Source: Orychophragmus violaceus (taxonomy: Eukaryota; Streptophyta; Magnoliopsida; Brassicales; Brassicaceae). Taken from it: 64,000 nt of DNA. Where the stretch lies: contig CM058234.1 of NCBI GenBank assembly GCA_030180135.1, forward strand, positions 7,561,543-7,625,542. Direction: 5' to 3'. The notes below the pieces were generated by a model that was given only the letters and a program-made list of their open reading frames with translations, was not told the DNA's origin and searched no databases. Made by a program: the position numbers and the translations under genes. Each line of letters opens with the position of its first letter. The stretch's first letter is position 1. Positions 21,836 to 33,640 of this stretch are shown here, piece after piece.

Positions 21836-22095
21836 TTCTTGGTTTCTTTCTCTAATAGAAAAAGATCTTTGACACTAAAATAAAGATATCAAGGATCTCA
21901 TAATTGGTTTATTTTTGGAAAGTCAACAATTTGTTCTAGTTAAAGATGTCTTGGTATGAATGGGTTATGAGAAAGCAACACTTTTTCTTGAATTTTGTTA
22001 TGATGTTAAGACGTCGGCTCTTTGTTTCTTACTAATAGTCCATTCCAATTAGGCTTTAAATATGTCAGCAATGGAGGCGGATTAGTATACAAACA
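21836..22095. repeat. upstream-flank duplicate, copy A (left part)
   Basis: This segment, about 320 bp upstream of the ProT start codon, is repeated at about 32437-32665 in the same orientation. Shared stretches include AAGATATCAAGGATCTCATA and TGGAAAGTCAACAATTTGTT. Copy A is continued at about 30918-31378, the two parts being separated by the LINE and the LTR element nested in it. Confidence 0.75.
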
Positions 22096-25000
22096 GTTTG
22101 CTCGATTACCAGTTTTTAGAATGAAATCATGTAAAATGGTTAATTCCCAAAAGAAATTACCATTTATTTTTTAAAATAGAATATAATGTAATAGATATTT
22201 CATCAATTACACACAAAAAATCATAAAAATACATTTCTACAATTTTGATAAGAATGAATGGGATGAATGTATTCCGTTTTTATTTAGATTTCATTTTTTA
22301 TTTTTTTCATTATTATTCTAATAATTCCATATTATGTGTACCATTTACAACATTGTTTTATTTACCATTTGTATTTTTTTGTTGTCAACAAGATACTTTA
22401 ATGAAACATATCTATCACTTATCCAAATTGGCGGCTCCGGTCCAACATGGATAATATCTGACGATATGAGACGAGCACTCTGTGCAAGTTTATCTGCCAT
22501 CAAATTGTTTGCGCGCGGTATATGAACGAGTCTGAATGGTGTAAAGAAATCCCTTCTTGCTTGGAACTCTTCTAAGTGATTCGAGAAAGATGGCCATTCT
22601 TCTGGTTCCGACACTATCTTCACCAATTCTGAACAGTCCGTTGCGAATGTGATGTGGGTGTATTTGTGATACTTCATACATTCCATAGCCCACACAAGGG
22701 CTTCAAATTCTGCATGAAGTGGGGATAAACTCGCTCTGATATTCATTGCCCCCATCAAAACATTCTCATTTCTCTCATAACAACTATACCATCCTTGTCC
22801 TGTATATCAATCACCCTCTTTCCAAGATCCATCCACAAAACACCATTGACCATTGAGTATCAATTGTGTATTAGGGTTAGTTTCACCCATTCTTCCCATT
22901 CCTGATTCTTTCATCTCCGTTATCTGGGCATCTCCCCATGTCACAAATTCCGTCTCTGCCAATCTCAGTGTTTCCTGAGGACTACGGTCAATATTACTAT
23001 ACACCATATCATTCCTACTTTTCCAAATATACCATATTAACCAAGGATAGATATCCATCTTCTCGTCCGACGGTAATCTCCAAAAAAGATAGTCCATATT
23101 CGTGTAAATAGCCGAGGTTGGGAAAAAATCTGGATTTGTTGGAATATTAAACAATGCCCACGTTTGAATTGCTGGGGGACATTTAAATAACACGTGGTTT
23201 ATCGTTTCCTCATCCACCCCACATCGGATACAGCGTTTGTCACATTTTATCCCTCGTCCCTTTAAGTTTTTCATCACCGATAAACACCCTGAGATTGATT
23301 GCCATATAAAATGCCTAATCTTCGGGGGCATTTGATTTTCCACGAATAAGCTTGAAGTCTTTTGACACTTGGCTCCAGAATGAGCGCTGTATCGACCTCC
23401 GCAGATCTCTCCAACTGATATCCCAATTTCACCGTATATTTTCCAGACTTTGTGTACGACCATCCCATCGAATCAGGTCTATTCAACCGACTAAATGGTA
23501 CACTTAGTATCAAAGCCACATCCTCTGATTCTATAACTTCCTCCATCAGTTGTTTGTTCCATACCTGGTTGCTATGATCAATCAATTGGTCCACCGTGTT
23601 CAAAGTATGATTTGAGTCTGTTTTTATTAGTTGCTGGCCTCGGGCGACAGGCTGGTATCCACAGATCATTCCATATTGAAATGGACGTCCCTGTTCCCAC
23701 CCTTTTGATAAGTCCTTTTTTAACCAGATGCCTAACTGATGTAATACTCCGCCATCCATAGGATGCAAAATATGATTTTACCGGATCCAGAGGATCCGTA
23801 TTCCAAAAATATCGTCCTTTAAACACTCTTGAGAAAAGAATATCAGGCTTCTCAACTAGTCTCCATAATTGTTTCGCCAAGAAAGCCGTATTTACATCAT
23901 AAAACGCTCTAAATCCAACCCCGCCATCACATTTCTCTCTGCACAATTTATCCCACGACATCCAGTGCATACCCGAATTAGTTCCTCCCGTACCCCACCA
24001 GAAGTTAGAGACAATACTTGTCAACTTTGTTGTTATTTTTTTGGTAACCGATAGCATGACATTACATGATTTGGTAAAGCCGTCGCCACTGCCTTGATCA
24101 TGACTTCTTTTCCACCTCGTGAAAGAAGTTTCGTTTTCCAACCATTAACTCTTCCATGAAGTCTATCTTGTAGGAAACTAAAAACTTGTGTTTTGGGTCC
24201 ACTAAGACTCTCAGGGATACCCAGGTATGATCCCATCCCACCGATCGCTGAAATCCCCATAATCTCCTTCATCTCATCTCGGACTCCCATGTCAACCTTA
24301 TGTCCAAACTGGATTGAAGATTTTGCGAAATTTATTTGTTGACCTGACACACTCTCATAGTCCTTGAGGATCCGTAAAATCGTCCGAAATTCCTCCTTCT
24401 CAGCTTTGCTAAAGAATAAACTATCGTCCGCAAAGAGCAGGTGTGATATTGGGGGACAAGCCCTTGCTACCTTTAAACCGGCCAAATGTTTTTCTCGTTC
24501 TGCTTTTTTAATATTCGAAATCAGTGCCTCCGTACACAAAATAAAGAAATATGGTGACAAAAGATCTCCTTGTCGCAACCCTCTCTTTGGGGCAATGAAG
24601 CCCCTTGGTTGCCCATTAATAAGCAGTTTATACTAAACCGTAGTTATGCATCGCATTATCCGGTCCACCCATTGTGATGCAAAACCCATTTTACCTAGTA
24701 GATGCTCTATAAAAGTCCATTCAACTCTATCATAAGCCTTGCTCATATCCGTTTTTATGGCCATGAATTTACGCTTGCATGATCGGTTTGTCTGTAGTCC
24801 ATGAAACATCTCTTGAGCAATTAAGATATTATCTGAAATCAATCTACCCCCAACAAATGCCGACTGTGTTTCAGAAACCAATCTTGGTAGAAGTCCTTTC
24901 AAACGTTGACATAAGACCTTAGAAATAATATTATAACCCACATTACATAGACTGATAGGTCTAAATTCCGTCATCCTACTCGGTCTTTCCGTCTTCGGAA

Positions 25001-26469
25001 TCAGACAAATATTTGGCATGTTCATTCGGGTGTCCAATTCCCCAGATTGTAAGAAATCATTAACCAGTCGAACAATATCATTCTTCACAATTGGCCATGA
25101 TTGCTAGAAAAATAATCTTGTCATCCCATCCGGTCCTGGCGCTTTTTCTGGATGCATCATGAACAGAGCTTTCCTGACCTCCTCTTCCGTGGCTAAGACC
25201 AACAGTTTCTCATTCATTTGAGTCGTTATTGATACTGGAACCTCCTGTAAAAACTCCTCAAAATATTCCGGATTACTAGAAGTAAACAAATCCTCAAAAT
25301 ATTCTACCGCTACTTGCTCAACCTCATGATCCTCCGTAACCCAAGCTCCTGATGAATTATGAAGACCAACAATACGATTCCTTGCCCGTCTTTGTTTAGT
25401 CAAGGCAAAAAAGAATTTTGTGTATCTATCACCCGATGTGTGCCACAAATTTCTACTCTTTTGTTGCCAGAATTGTTCTTCGTCCCTATAGGCCTCTTTC
25501 AATTTTCCTGTGATCTCCTGTAATTCTTCTTGCGTTCTATTATCATCCTTTTGAACCTCTTCCAGAACTTTGTGCAGTTCATTTATGTGATCCTTATTGT
25601 ATGGGGGATTATTTTTCATCCATCTCGATAATTCCCTTCTACATCTCCCAATCTTATCAAAGAAACTGATTTCTTCATTGTTTCTGGATCCTCCCCATCC
25701 CTGTTCTATCGTATCCATTAAACCTTCTTTTCCCATCCAGCGTTTATCAAATCTAAATTGACCACGTCGCTTCTGTATTTTGTCCTCAATCGTTGCCACT
25801 ATCGGGCGGTGGTCCGAGCCAATCATCCCCAAATATTCTACAAATGAAAAGGGAAATAGTGTATGCCAGTCCTCGTTCGCTAAAGCCCTGTCTAGCTTGC
25901 ATCGGATGAGTTGTTTCCCTCTTCGTCCTCGCCATGAAAGAGAGTCCCCAAATGATGGAAATTCAATCAAACCACAATCAGTAATCATATTATTAAACGT
26001 GACGAAAGTTGATGCATGTCTTAGCGAGCCTCCATGTTTCTCATGATTTCAAGTTATCTCATTAAGGTCCCCTATCACAAACCACGGGTTAGTTCTGACC
26101 ACCCCCATACGAGTCAATCTTTCCCATACTAGATTACGTAATTTCTGCACCGGGTCGCCATATACAAAGGATATCGAGACATGCTTCCCTTGTAAATCTG
26201 CCTCAATATCAATGATCCTATTACTTGCATATAAAATGTTCACATTTGACGCGTCATTATAATATAACACCAAACCTCCGCTGGCTCCTCTAGGTTCTAC
26301 AGTATACATCTTGTCATAACCAAAGTGACCCATAAACATCTGCGTAAAAGAATATGGTTGTTTTGTTTCCGAGAGGAATAGAAACTCCGGTTTATTCTTG
26401 TACACTATCTCCCGTAAATAACCTATCGTCCATTTACTCCCTAAACCTTGACAATTCCAACTCAGTATC

Positions 26470-26853
26470 ACTGATAGGAAGTGGAAGCTATATAACGAAG
26501 AAGAACACGATATCTCCAGGAGATGAACGGATTCTAACTCGGATATTGCTGATTCGTTGATACTCTCAACGAGAAAAGCAATAAGGTGTGAATCCTCTTC
26601 ACAGGGCTAAAATCTCTTTAGGTTTAAAACCAATAGATTAATCAAAATAACGTTATCTTACAAAACCCCAAAAGCATCTTATTTATACTATACAAAGAGA
26701 TCTAATCATATCTAACCTATAAAGAGTTATATATATCCTAAATAAAAGAAAATCTAATAAGTATATCTAAACAGTTATTTATGTCACAAACACGTAAAAC
26801 TAGTTAGACGTGTTTGTCTTTAAAAGTCGAGACTCCTATGATATGTTGCATCA
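26470..26853 (-). repeat. 3' LTR of the nested pol-less element
   Basis: A 384-bp LTR. In element orientation it starts TGATGCAACATATC and ends CTATCAGT. It pairs with 30364-30747, with about eight differences, mostly transitions. Confidence 0.88.
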
Positions 26854-29543
26854 GTCCCTCCGGGTTAGAAAAGATTCGTCCCTGAATCTGGATTATCCTC
26901 GGCAAGTACTCCAACTCTTATCCTCCGTTGCAATCGGGATGAAACAACATTTCCGCAGCCCAAACATGAAACAAACAAAGTTGCTTGATGCGCAAGTAAC
27001 GTCACTCCAATAGGTAGTTGTCGTAGCCTCAGGTGTGGGCAAACTCCAATAACATCTCTTATTACTAGCAGACTCTCCATAATGCCATACAAACTTTGCT
27101 TCATTTTTGTGTGAGAGGTCAACGGCAACGAATAAAATATTGCACTCCCATAAGTTCCACTGCAATTACGCTCATTAATGTACCAATATAAAAGATCCCA
27201 ACACAGAAATTCACGTCTCCTCGGTTCAAAAAATGACTTCTCATGAGTAAGTGATCACTGTCTTGAGAGACCAAGTCAACCAACAAGACGCCAACAATGA
27301 CATCGTCAAAGAAATCCATTTTTGCCTCCACAGCATGCACACAAATCAGACGCACTAGTATATCCCGTGTATTAAGACGTACTCCATTGTGTTCTCGAGG
27401 ACACAACTTTCCCAAATATCCACGCCCTGTCGATGTGCGAACACTACTATCTCTTGAAATACTTAAACCTGATTCTTCAGTCCTTCGATGCCAAACAACA
27501 ATTCCCACTAGATCCGGCGGTGGTGGTATCCATGAAAAACTATGTGAACCGATCTTGTGCCTTAGTGTCTCATCTTCCTCAGTCTTAATAAAATAAGGAA
27601 GAGACTTTGTAATATCATTATTACTCATTCTCCTTACCACACGTCCACCCAACTGATGAAGAACGAGGCAAAAATTAACAGGCGCTAGCACAAGAACGAG
27701 ACAAAAATCCTAAAATGGTTCAAAAGAAGAGTCTCTCACGAGAAATTGCATGTATGCCTAAAACATGATTGTTCTCAGCACCCAAAACCTTTCGGTTCTA
27801 CAATAAACATAAACCACATCCTCCAAATCTTCACTATAAGCATAAAGTAATTTTACAATTGTTTCCACTGCATTATTCAAAGGACAATAAGAAGACATAA
27901 TGCCACTGATTCCGCCTTTGTTAATGTTGCTTTTGATAATCGTTGAAACTAACGACAGATTTGTCTCCAGAACGTGATGTTTTGAAGCTTTGGATCGCTT
28001 ATATGTATTACAAGCATAGCTCCTCAACGATAAGCCGTCCTTAAAAGCAACATAAATTGGATCATCATCATAGATCTTGAAAACCAGACCAATAACATCA
28101 TAATAATGAAACATCACGAGCTGATACATCAAGAGCATTAAAGCATTGACGTTCCGTTAATAGTTGCAAGGTGAATCGTAAACAGAGTTCTTCCACTACG
28201 AGATGTTGGGGAGGAAGGATCTCAAAAATCATCATATGCTCTAAGAAAAAGAGTTGTACGATCCACAGCTTGCACCTCTGTCTTACTAAAACAAGATTCT
28301 CATGGCACAAGAGATCAAAGAACTGATCGAAAGGCACAATAAAGGTATTGAAAAATGCTGCAACAATGCCTCTGTTGCTAATGATAAACACCACGAAAAT
28401 TTCCAGAGAAAAACAAAATACCAGTTGATGTATTTCCATAGAAGAGTCCGAGGTAGGAGACATCTCAATTTGCACCACTGGCCATGTGAACCACCCTTTG
28501 CGCGGCATACACGATATCGATCCTTCATCACTGGAGTAAAGTTGATTATGGAGAATACCACATATCGGAGTCATCATCAAAAGTCACGAAGAAACAAATC
28601 ATGCAGACTATAACATATGAATATATATCGTTTGGAGCTCTTTTCTCCTCGCTGCAATTTCAAAAGCTCATGTTTGGCTTGGTTTTCACGAAAATACGAA
28701 TGGTGAGATGAGATAGCTCTTTTCCACCAAGTCCAGCAACAATGATTTTCCACATGTACCGTCAAGCGTTCCATGGTAAAAGCAATAGTATAAGCTTTCA
28801 GTGGACACACGACTTGAACGATGTTTGATGATAGTGATGACGAGTAAAATAAGTAGTTACCACACGTGATTGTCACCTCTGTTTGGGAAGATTCATGATT
28901 GGCTGTCAAGCGAAGGGAAACCAAAACAACCCATTACCCCAGTCTCTCCACACGAGGCAACAACTAACAACGGTAGTGACGGTAGTGATAACATGGAACC
29001 AAACATCATTACGATCCTTTTGTTTTCAACACTAAAACTATAAACATTAATCATATTTCTTCCCAGAAGACAAGTACACACTTCCTTTTGTGCAATGTTG
29101 CAATCCTCATGGTTTTGATATAAAAAACCGCTTGTGTAATACACAAGACCCGATGCCAAATTATGATTCCTATACCTTCTTTCCACCAAATCAACGTATA
29201 AGATGTCAGATCAACCACATGTTGTAAACCAAGAATATTCACCCCAACTTGTAAAAATAGACCAACGTCTCGTGTCGGAGAAACAAACAAACGTCACAAC
29301 ACAAGTAAGGGAAAATTGTTTCCCTTGCATCGTTCCCTTGATATGTCATGGGGATTCTCGTCATGCACTAGAAGCTCATAAGTTTTACCCATCTCTTCTG
29401 TCTCACAACTCAGTCCTGTTGCAGCCATGAACTCATCGTTACCTTGAAGAGAAGTTGATATTAGGTCCCCTTTTCCGTGTAGCTCTTGAATCAAATGTTC
29501 ATGTTCATCACTATTGACATCATCGTGAATGTTGCAAGCCAGA

Positions 29544-30341
29544 TCACCATAGATCCGGAGGCTGATCCTCACTGCGACCAAAAAATATTTCGATGCGACC
29601 CTGATCCGGAGGCTCAACGCTGATAGGAACATGTTTTGTTGATCCAAATACTCTGTCTTTCACCTCTTTAATTCCAGTAAAACTAATCTCAGTTTGATGG
29701 AGTAGGTCATCAGTCAAATCTTCATTATCTCCGACGAGGAAGACTTGATCTGCTTTTGTCTTATCTTCAAAACCTATAACAGATAAATTGGTTTTGAAAA
29801 CAACATCACAAAAGTTTTCGTCCGTCTTGTACCCATCGAAGATTGGATTTTCATCATCACAAACATCAAACATTGGATTGTCATAGCAAAAATGCTCCTT
29901 AATGCATGATCCATCAATAGCAACGTCACATATCAGCTCATCATCATAGCTGTCAAAAACCGGTTCACTGTAGAGATCCGTGTAACGATCTCTTTGACCT
30001 AGAAAGAACAAACTAACATCGCAATCACAACTTGATGGCTTATCGCTGATCTGCTGATGAGCGTCGTCGCACATCAAGGTTTTATCGTCAATGATATCCT
30101 TGAAATCTTCTTCTGAATCGTAGACATGTGAGGGATGGTTATCATACGCCTTTGTCTCCGCCAATTTATGAATCGACTCATAGATTTTTGCTTGGAAGTG
30201 CTGTTGAATCGAAAAGAGCCTGTTACGAAGCTCAATCCACTCTGCCTTCGAAGCTACATGAAGATATTGTTGATGGTTACCTTTGGTGTTGATGTTTGCG
30301 TCTCTATTTTGCATCATCGTCTCAAATTGAGACACCCGCAC
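29544..30341 (-). CDS. 265-aa acidic protein of the nested LTR element
   Basis: This ORF starts about 10 codons after the primer-binding site and is the first long frame of the element, the position of gag. The N-terminal 70 residues look helical and charged (a RNRLFSIQQHFQAKIYESIH stretch). The middle is strongly acidic, with repeated motifs of the form E/N-P-x-F-D (EPVFDSYDD, NPMFDVCDD, NPIFDGY). No zinc knuckle or catalytic motif is visible. Such acidic repeats recall segments seen in some Brassicaceae gypsy polyproteins, but I cannot name a domain. It is open and starts at an ATG, yet other stop-rich frames follow, so whether it is expressed is unknown. Confidence 0.45.
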   Translation of the reverse strand: MRVSQFETMMQNRDANINTKGNHQQYLHVASKAEWIELRNRLFSIQQHFQAKIYESIHKLAETKAYDNHPSHVYDSEEDFKDIIDDKTLMCDDAHQQISDKPSSCDCDVSLFFLGQRDRYTDLYSEPVFDSYDDELICDVAIDGSCIKEHFCYDNPMFDVCDDENPIFDGYKTDENFCDVVFKTNLSVIGFEDKTKADQVFLVGDNEDLTDDLLHQTEISFTGIKEVKDRVFGSTKHVPISVEPPDQGRIEIFFGRSEDQPPDLW

Positions 30342-30351
30342 GAACGTACTG

Positions 30352-30363
30352 ATTCTGATACCA
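30352..30363 (-). other. primer-binding site of the nested pol-less element
   Basis: TGGTATCAGAAT on the minus strand directly follows the 5' LTR. The first ten bases match the initiator-Met tRNA site used by many plant LTR elements. It fixes the element's direction as minus. Confidence 0.8.
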
Positions 30364-30747
30364 ACTGATAGGAAGCGGAAGCTATATAACGAAGAAGAAC
30401 ACGATATCTCCAGGAGATGAACGGATTCTAACTCGGATATTACCGATTCGTTGATACTCTCAACGAGAAAAGCAATAAGGTGTGAATCTTCTTCACAGGG
30501 CTAAAAGCTCTTTAGGTTTAAAACCAATAGATTAATCAAAATAACATTATCTTACAAAACCCCAAAAGCATCTTATTTATACTATACAAAGAGATCTAAT
30601 CATATCTAACCTATAAAGAGTTATATATATCCTAAATAAAAGAAAATCTAATAAGTATATCTAAACAGTTATTTATGTCACAAACACGTAAAACTAGTTA
30701 GACGTGTTTATCTTTAAAAGTCGAGACTCCTATGATATGCTGCATCA
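30364..30747 (-). repeat. 5' LTR of the nested pol-less element
   Basis: A 384-bp LTR followed on the plus strand by GTATC, the second half of the target-site duplication. The LINE frame resumes immediately beyond it. Confidence 0.88.
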
Positions 30748-30917
30748 GTATCCGCATGATAAAATAACATTTTTGTTTCTCTCTTTCGGAATATCGCCTT
30801 GGATTTAATAAAATCCTGTAGACTTTGTCTTGGGGATCCCTCCAATGTTTCAAACCCTTTCCAATCCTGCGATACAAAAAAAAATGTCAGAGCGAGTATG
30901 AAGTATTTTTGTAAATA

Positions 30918-31378
30918 ATATGTTGTCTGTTTCAAAAATGTAATAAGTTTAGTCAGCATTTAAATTAGTGTTGTTGCTATTCATTCATATCTTAGTTTTA
31001 AAAAGATTTAAAGACCATTGAAGTAAGAGAACTTGAAAAGTCAGAGAATAGTAGGTGAGGCACAAACGTTAGCTTCTTAATTTGTTCAAATTATTTTTGA
31101 CTAACGATAATGGCAAATTCATTTGACTTCTCATGACCATATTCCTTACAAAGTTGAAATGTTCTTTCCTTTTTATTTAGCAGATGGATTTTTTTTTAAT
31201 GAACATAGATAGATTCCACATAACTAGACTCTGACCATATCTTCTAATTGTTGGCATAATTGTAAGCTTATCCCAAGTCCCAACCCACCACATGGTAGAG
31301 TAGAAGATTTGATGGTTAGTATTTGGTTAAAATCTGGTCGACTCAAATCTCTATATTCCTAGTCATCTTCTAATTTAT
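30918..31378. repeat. upstream-flank duplicate, copy A (right part)
   Basis: This matches about 32790-33169 plus 33556-33640 in order and orientation. Shared stretches include AGACCATTGAAGTAAGAGAA and CTTATCCCAAGTCCCAACCC. At about 31300-31312 it holds the uninterrupted CCCACCACATGG site that carries an hAT MITE in copy B. Confidence 0.78.
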
Positions 31379-31559
31379 TTAAACAAAAGAATAACATAAA
31401 ACTAACTTTGCTTTTTACATTAAGATTTTATTAAAGATAACAATATCAAATCAATTTATAATTAATTATTTATAATCTTTACAATACCTTTTTTATTTTC
31501 AATCATAATTAAATTTTATAAAATCTTTTTTAATAATTTTTAATACTGATTTACTATTT

Positions 31560-32340
31560 TATTATAAATATTATAAGAATTATTATATCAGCGATCTAGT
31601 TCGGTAGAAACTCCTAGTGGCCTGAAATAAAAGAGAATTTCGCCCGAGCTTGACTTGACTTTGTATAAAAACTACTCATTATCAAAATAAAAGATGATCG
31701 ATTATCTCTCGCTTTGAAAGTGGATTCTTTCTCTTACATGATCCAGCTTTTTGAGAACACACCTCTCACATTATACGTAAGAGATCGGGCTAATAGGATT
31801 TATTCAATTTATATCTAAAGAGTGTAAGTAGCCTCCCGTAAAATAAGAAAGTATGAAAAACTGGATCAAGAGACGAAATACTTGTCTTCGCGGTTCGATC
31901 CATTCCGGATCGACCGAATTGGTACGAAAGTTGATGAGAGAGCCGAGCTCATAGCTCAAAGGCGTTGGGGTCCTTGCTCTGGATGGTTTTCCCCCGGTGT
32001 GAAAGCAGTTGATTCCCTAATTTTAGAATTATGTCTTGTTGCTATGGGCTTAGCACTTGTCTGCAATACTCAATTCATACCAGCAGTACGGTTGATGGCC
32101 TAAGGTCCTTCTCTTCTCTTTCTTGGGGAAGGGACCTGATCTTGAGAAACGACTAATTCCTTGCGACGGATGCTCCTACCTAACTACATGGTAGTGGTCT
32201 CGGGATGACAATTGCTAGAACACGGGAGATAAGATCTCAGAGAATTATCTCTTTCAGATTTCTCCATTTCTTTCCCATGACGACTAGGAAAAGGTATAGC
32301 ACCCGCACCAGCAGACTCAATCAGGAATTAAATCAAAACG
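31560..32340. other. possible organelle-derived insert (mitochondrion-like)
   Basis: This block is clearly less AT-rich than its surroundings and reads like plant mitochondrial intergenic or ORF sequence, for example CGATCCATTCCGGATCGACC and TTCTCTTTCTTGGGGAAGGG. It includes a 73-codon frame at 31882-32103. It lies exactly between the two copies of the duplicated ProT upstream flank. I could not match it to a named mitochondrial gene, so the call rests on composition and style only. Confidence 0.35.
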
Positions 32341-32436
32341 ACTTTTTTAACAGACAATTTTTACCATTTTATGAAGATTCACGTATGACAATTCTACATG
32401 TCCTTTATCTTTCTCATTTTGAATGGACATTTGCAT

Positions 32437-33640
32437 ATATAATACTTTTTTTTGTTTCTCTCTAAGATAAAAAAGATCTTTGACATTAAAATAAAGATAT
32501 CAAGGATCTCATAATTGATTTATTTTTGGAAAGTCAACAATTTGTTCCAGTTAATGATGTTTTGGATTTGTTAGGATGTTAGTACGTCGACTCTTTGTTT
32601 CTTTTGAATAGGCCATTCCAATTAGGCTTTGAATGTATGAGTGATCGAGGCGGATTAATATAAATATGGTTTACTTTTATTTATTATTTATATTATTTGG
32701 TTTATAGTTGTGCAAACAAAATATAAATAAAAATCTGCTACAAAGTATAAACTATTTTTTTCTAAACAAATAAATTTGATATATTATCCATTTCAAAAAT
32801 ATAGTAATTTGGTCTTCACTTAAATTAGTATATTATGACCACTGTATTATTAAAAAAATTAAAGACCATTGAAGTAAGAGAACTTGAAAAGTCAGAGAAT
32901 AATAGGTGAGACACAAACGTTAGCTTCCATACTTGTTCATATTATTTTTGACTAATGATAATGGCATTATATTCCTTTGACCCTATTCCTTTACAAAGTT
33001 TTTTGTTTTGTTTTTTGTAACAAATATTCCTTTGCAAAGTTGAAATGTTCTTTCTTCCTTTTTTTTTATTTTGCAGATAGATTCCTATATACACGACTCG
33101 ACTCTAGCCATATCTTCTTTTTGGCATAATCCGATTATCCGAAGCTTATCCCAAGTCCCAACCCACCACCAGGGGCGGAGCTGACGTAACAGAGACTGTA
33201 GGCGGAAAAAAAACGGGGGTCTTCATTGTAAAGTCGTAATAATTTTTTATAATTTAAATGATTTTAAATATCTAAAATAACATAAAAACAACTTACAAAA
33301 CCAAAAAAACTGATAATAAAACTAGTGATTCATAAAATTTGTTCTTCTTGTATTTTTTCCCACAAAATCATTAATTAAGCTTTGATAATCAAGCTTTTTT
33401 AATCATATCCTGCTCAGCTCTGTTTTTAAGTTGGTTGTGCTCTGCATTGAGCTTATCAAGTTGTCTTTATCTCTATTATAACAACAAACATAGTCCTTTA
33501 AAAAACGGGGGCCCTAAACAAATGTCTCAAATGTTTTTGCTCAGCTCCGCCACTGCCCACCACATGGTAGATTAGAGAGATTTGATGGTTAGGATTTGGT
33601 TAAAAATGGGTCGACCTAAATCTCTCTATTTTTAGCCATA
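32437..33640. repeat. upstream-flank duplicate, copy B
   Basis: This second copy of the ProT upstream flank matches 21836-22095 and 30918-31378 in order, with a diverged stretch at about 32666-32790. It lacks the LINE insertion and any ProT coding sequence but carries an hAT MITE at 33170-33555. It points to a direct duplication of the transporter's upstream region. Confidence 0.78.
33170..33555. mobile_element. hAT-type non-autonomous element (386 bp)
   Basis: The terminal inverted repeats are CAGGGGCGGAGCTGA and, as complement of the right end, CAGTGGCGGAGCTGA. A perfect 8-bp duplication, CCCACCAC, flanks it (33162-33169 and 33556-33563). Copy A of the surrounding duplication has the empty site with a single CCCACCAC at about 31300. 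There is no transposase ORF, so it was mobilised in trans. Confidence 0.92.

Larger units (their letters stand above)
26470..30747 (-). mobile_element. pol-less LTR retrotransposon nested in the LINE
   Basis: Two 384-bp LTRs (26470-26853 and 30364-30747) flank a 3510-bp interior on the minus strand. A 5-bp duplication, GTATC on the plus strand, lies at 26465-26469 and 30748-30752. Removing the element restores the LINE ORF2 start codons exactly. The primer-binding site TGGTATCAGAAT adjoins the 5' LTR at 30363. By eye the LTRs differ at about eight positions. The interior has one substantial ORF with an acidic product near the 5' end and many short frames after it. I see no protease, integrase, reverse transcriptase or RNase H motif, so it must depend on another element's enzymes. 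Confidence 0.85.
22374..30890 (-). pseudogene. decayed LINE (L1-type) split by an LTR element
   Basis: Minus-strand ORF2 domains in order: apurinic-like endonuclease (26469-26049, starting ILSWNCQGLGSK), endonuclease end with SDHRPI and the linker to RT (25988-25104), RT fingers and palm (25088-24633), the FADD active-site motif at 24421-24434, RT thumb (24141-23578), zf-RVT (23768-22807) and a terminal RNase H (22758-22345). Several stops and frameshifts break it. A short A tail (plus-strand T run 22374-22380) marks the 3' end. The LTR element at 26470-30747 is inserted just inside the ORF2 start. The first codons of ORF2 (ATGCGGATAC) lie beyond it at about 30748-30757, with about 130 bp of upstream sequence; the 5' limit near 30890 is approximate. 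Confidence 0.85.

Noticed and set aside
27119..29290. Several 90-190-aa minus-strand ORFs inside the pol-less LTR element
   Set aside because: They overlap in different frames, have no recognisable motif, and fit chance frames in fairly GC-balanced sequence. I kept only the 265-aa ORF in the gag position.
32205..32465. 86-aa ORF near the organelle-like block
   Set aside because: No match to a known mitochondrial protein that I can recall, and it runs across the boundary into the duplicated flank.
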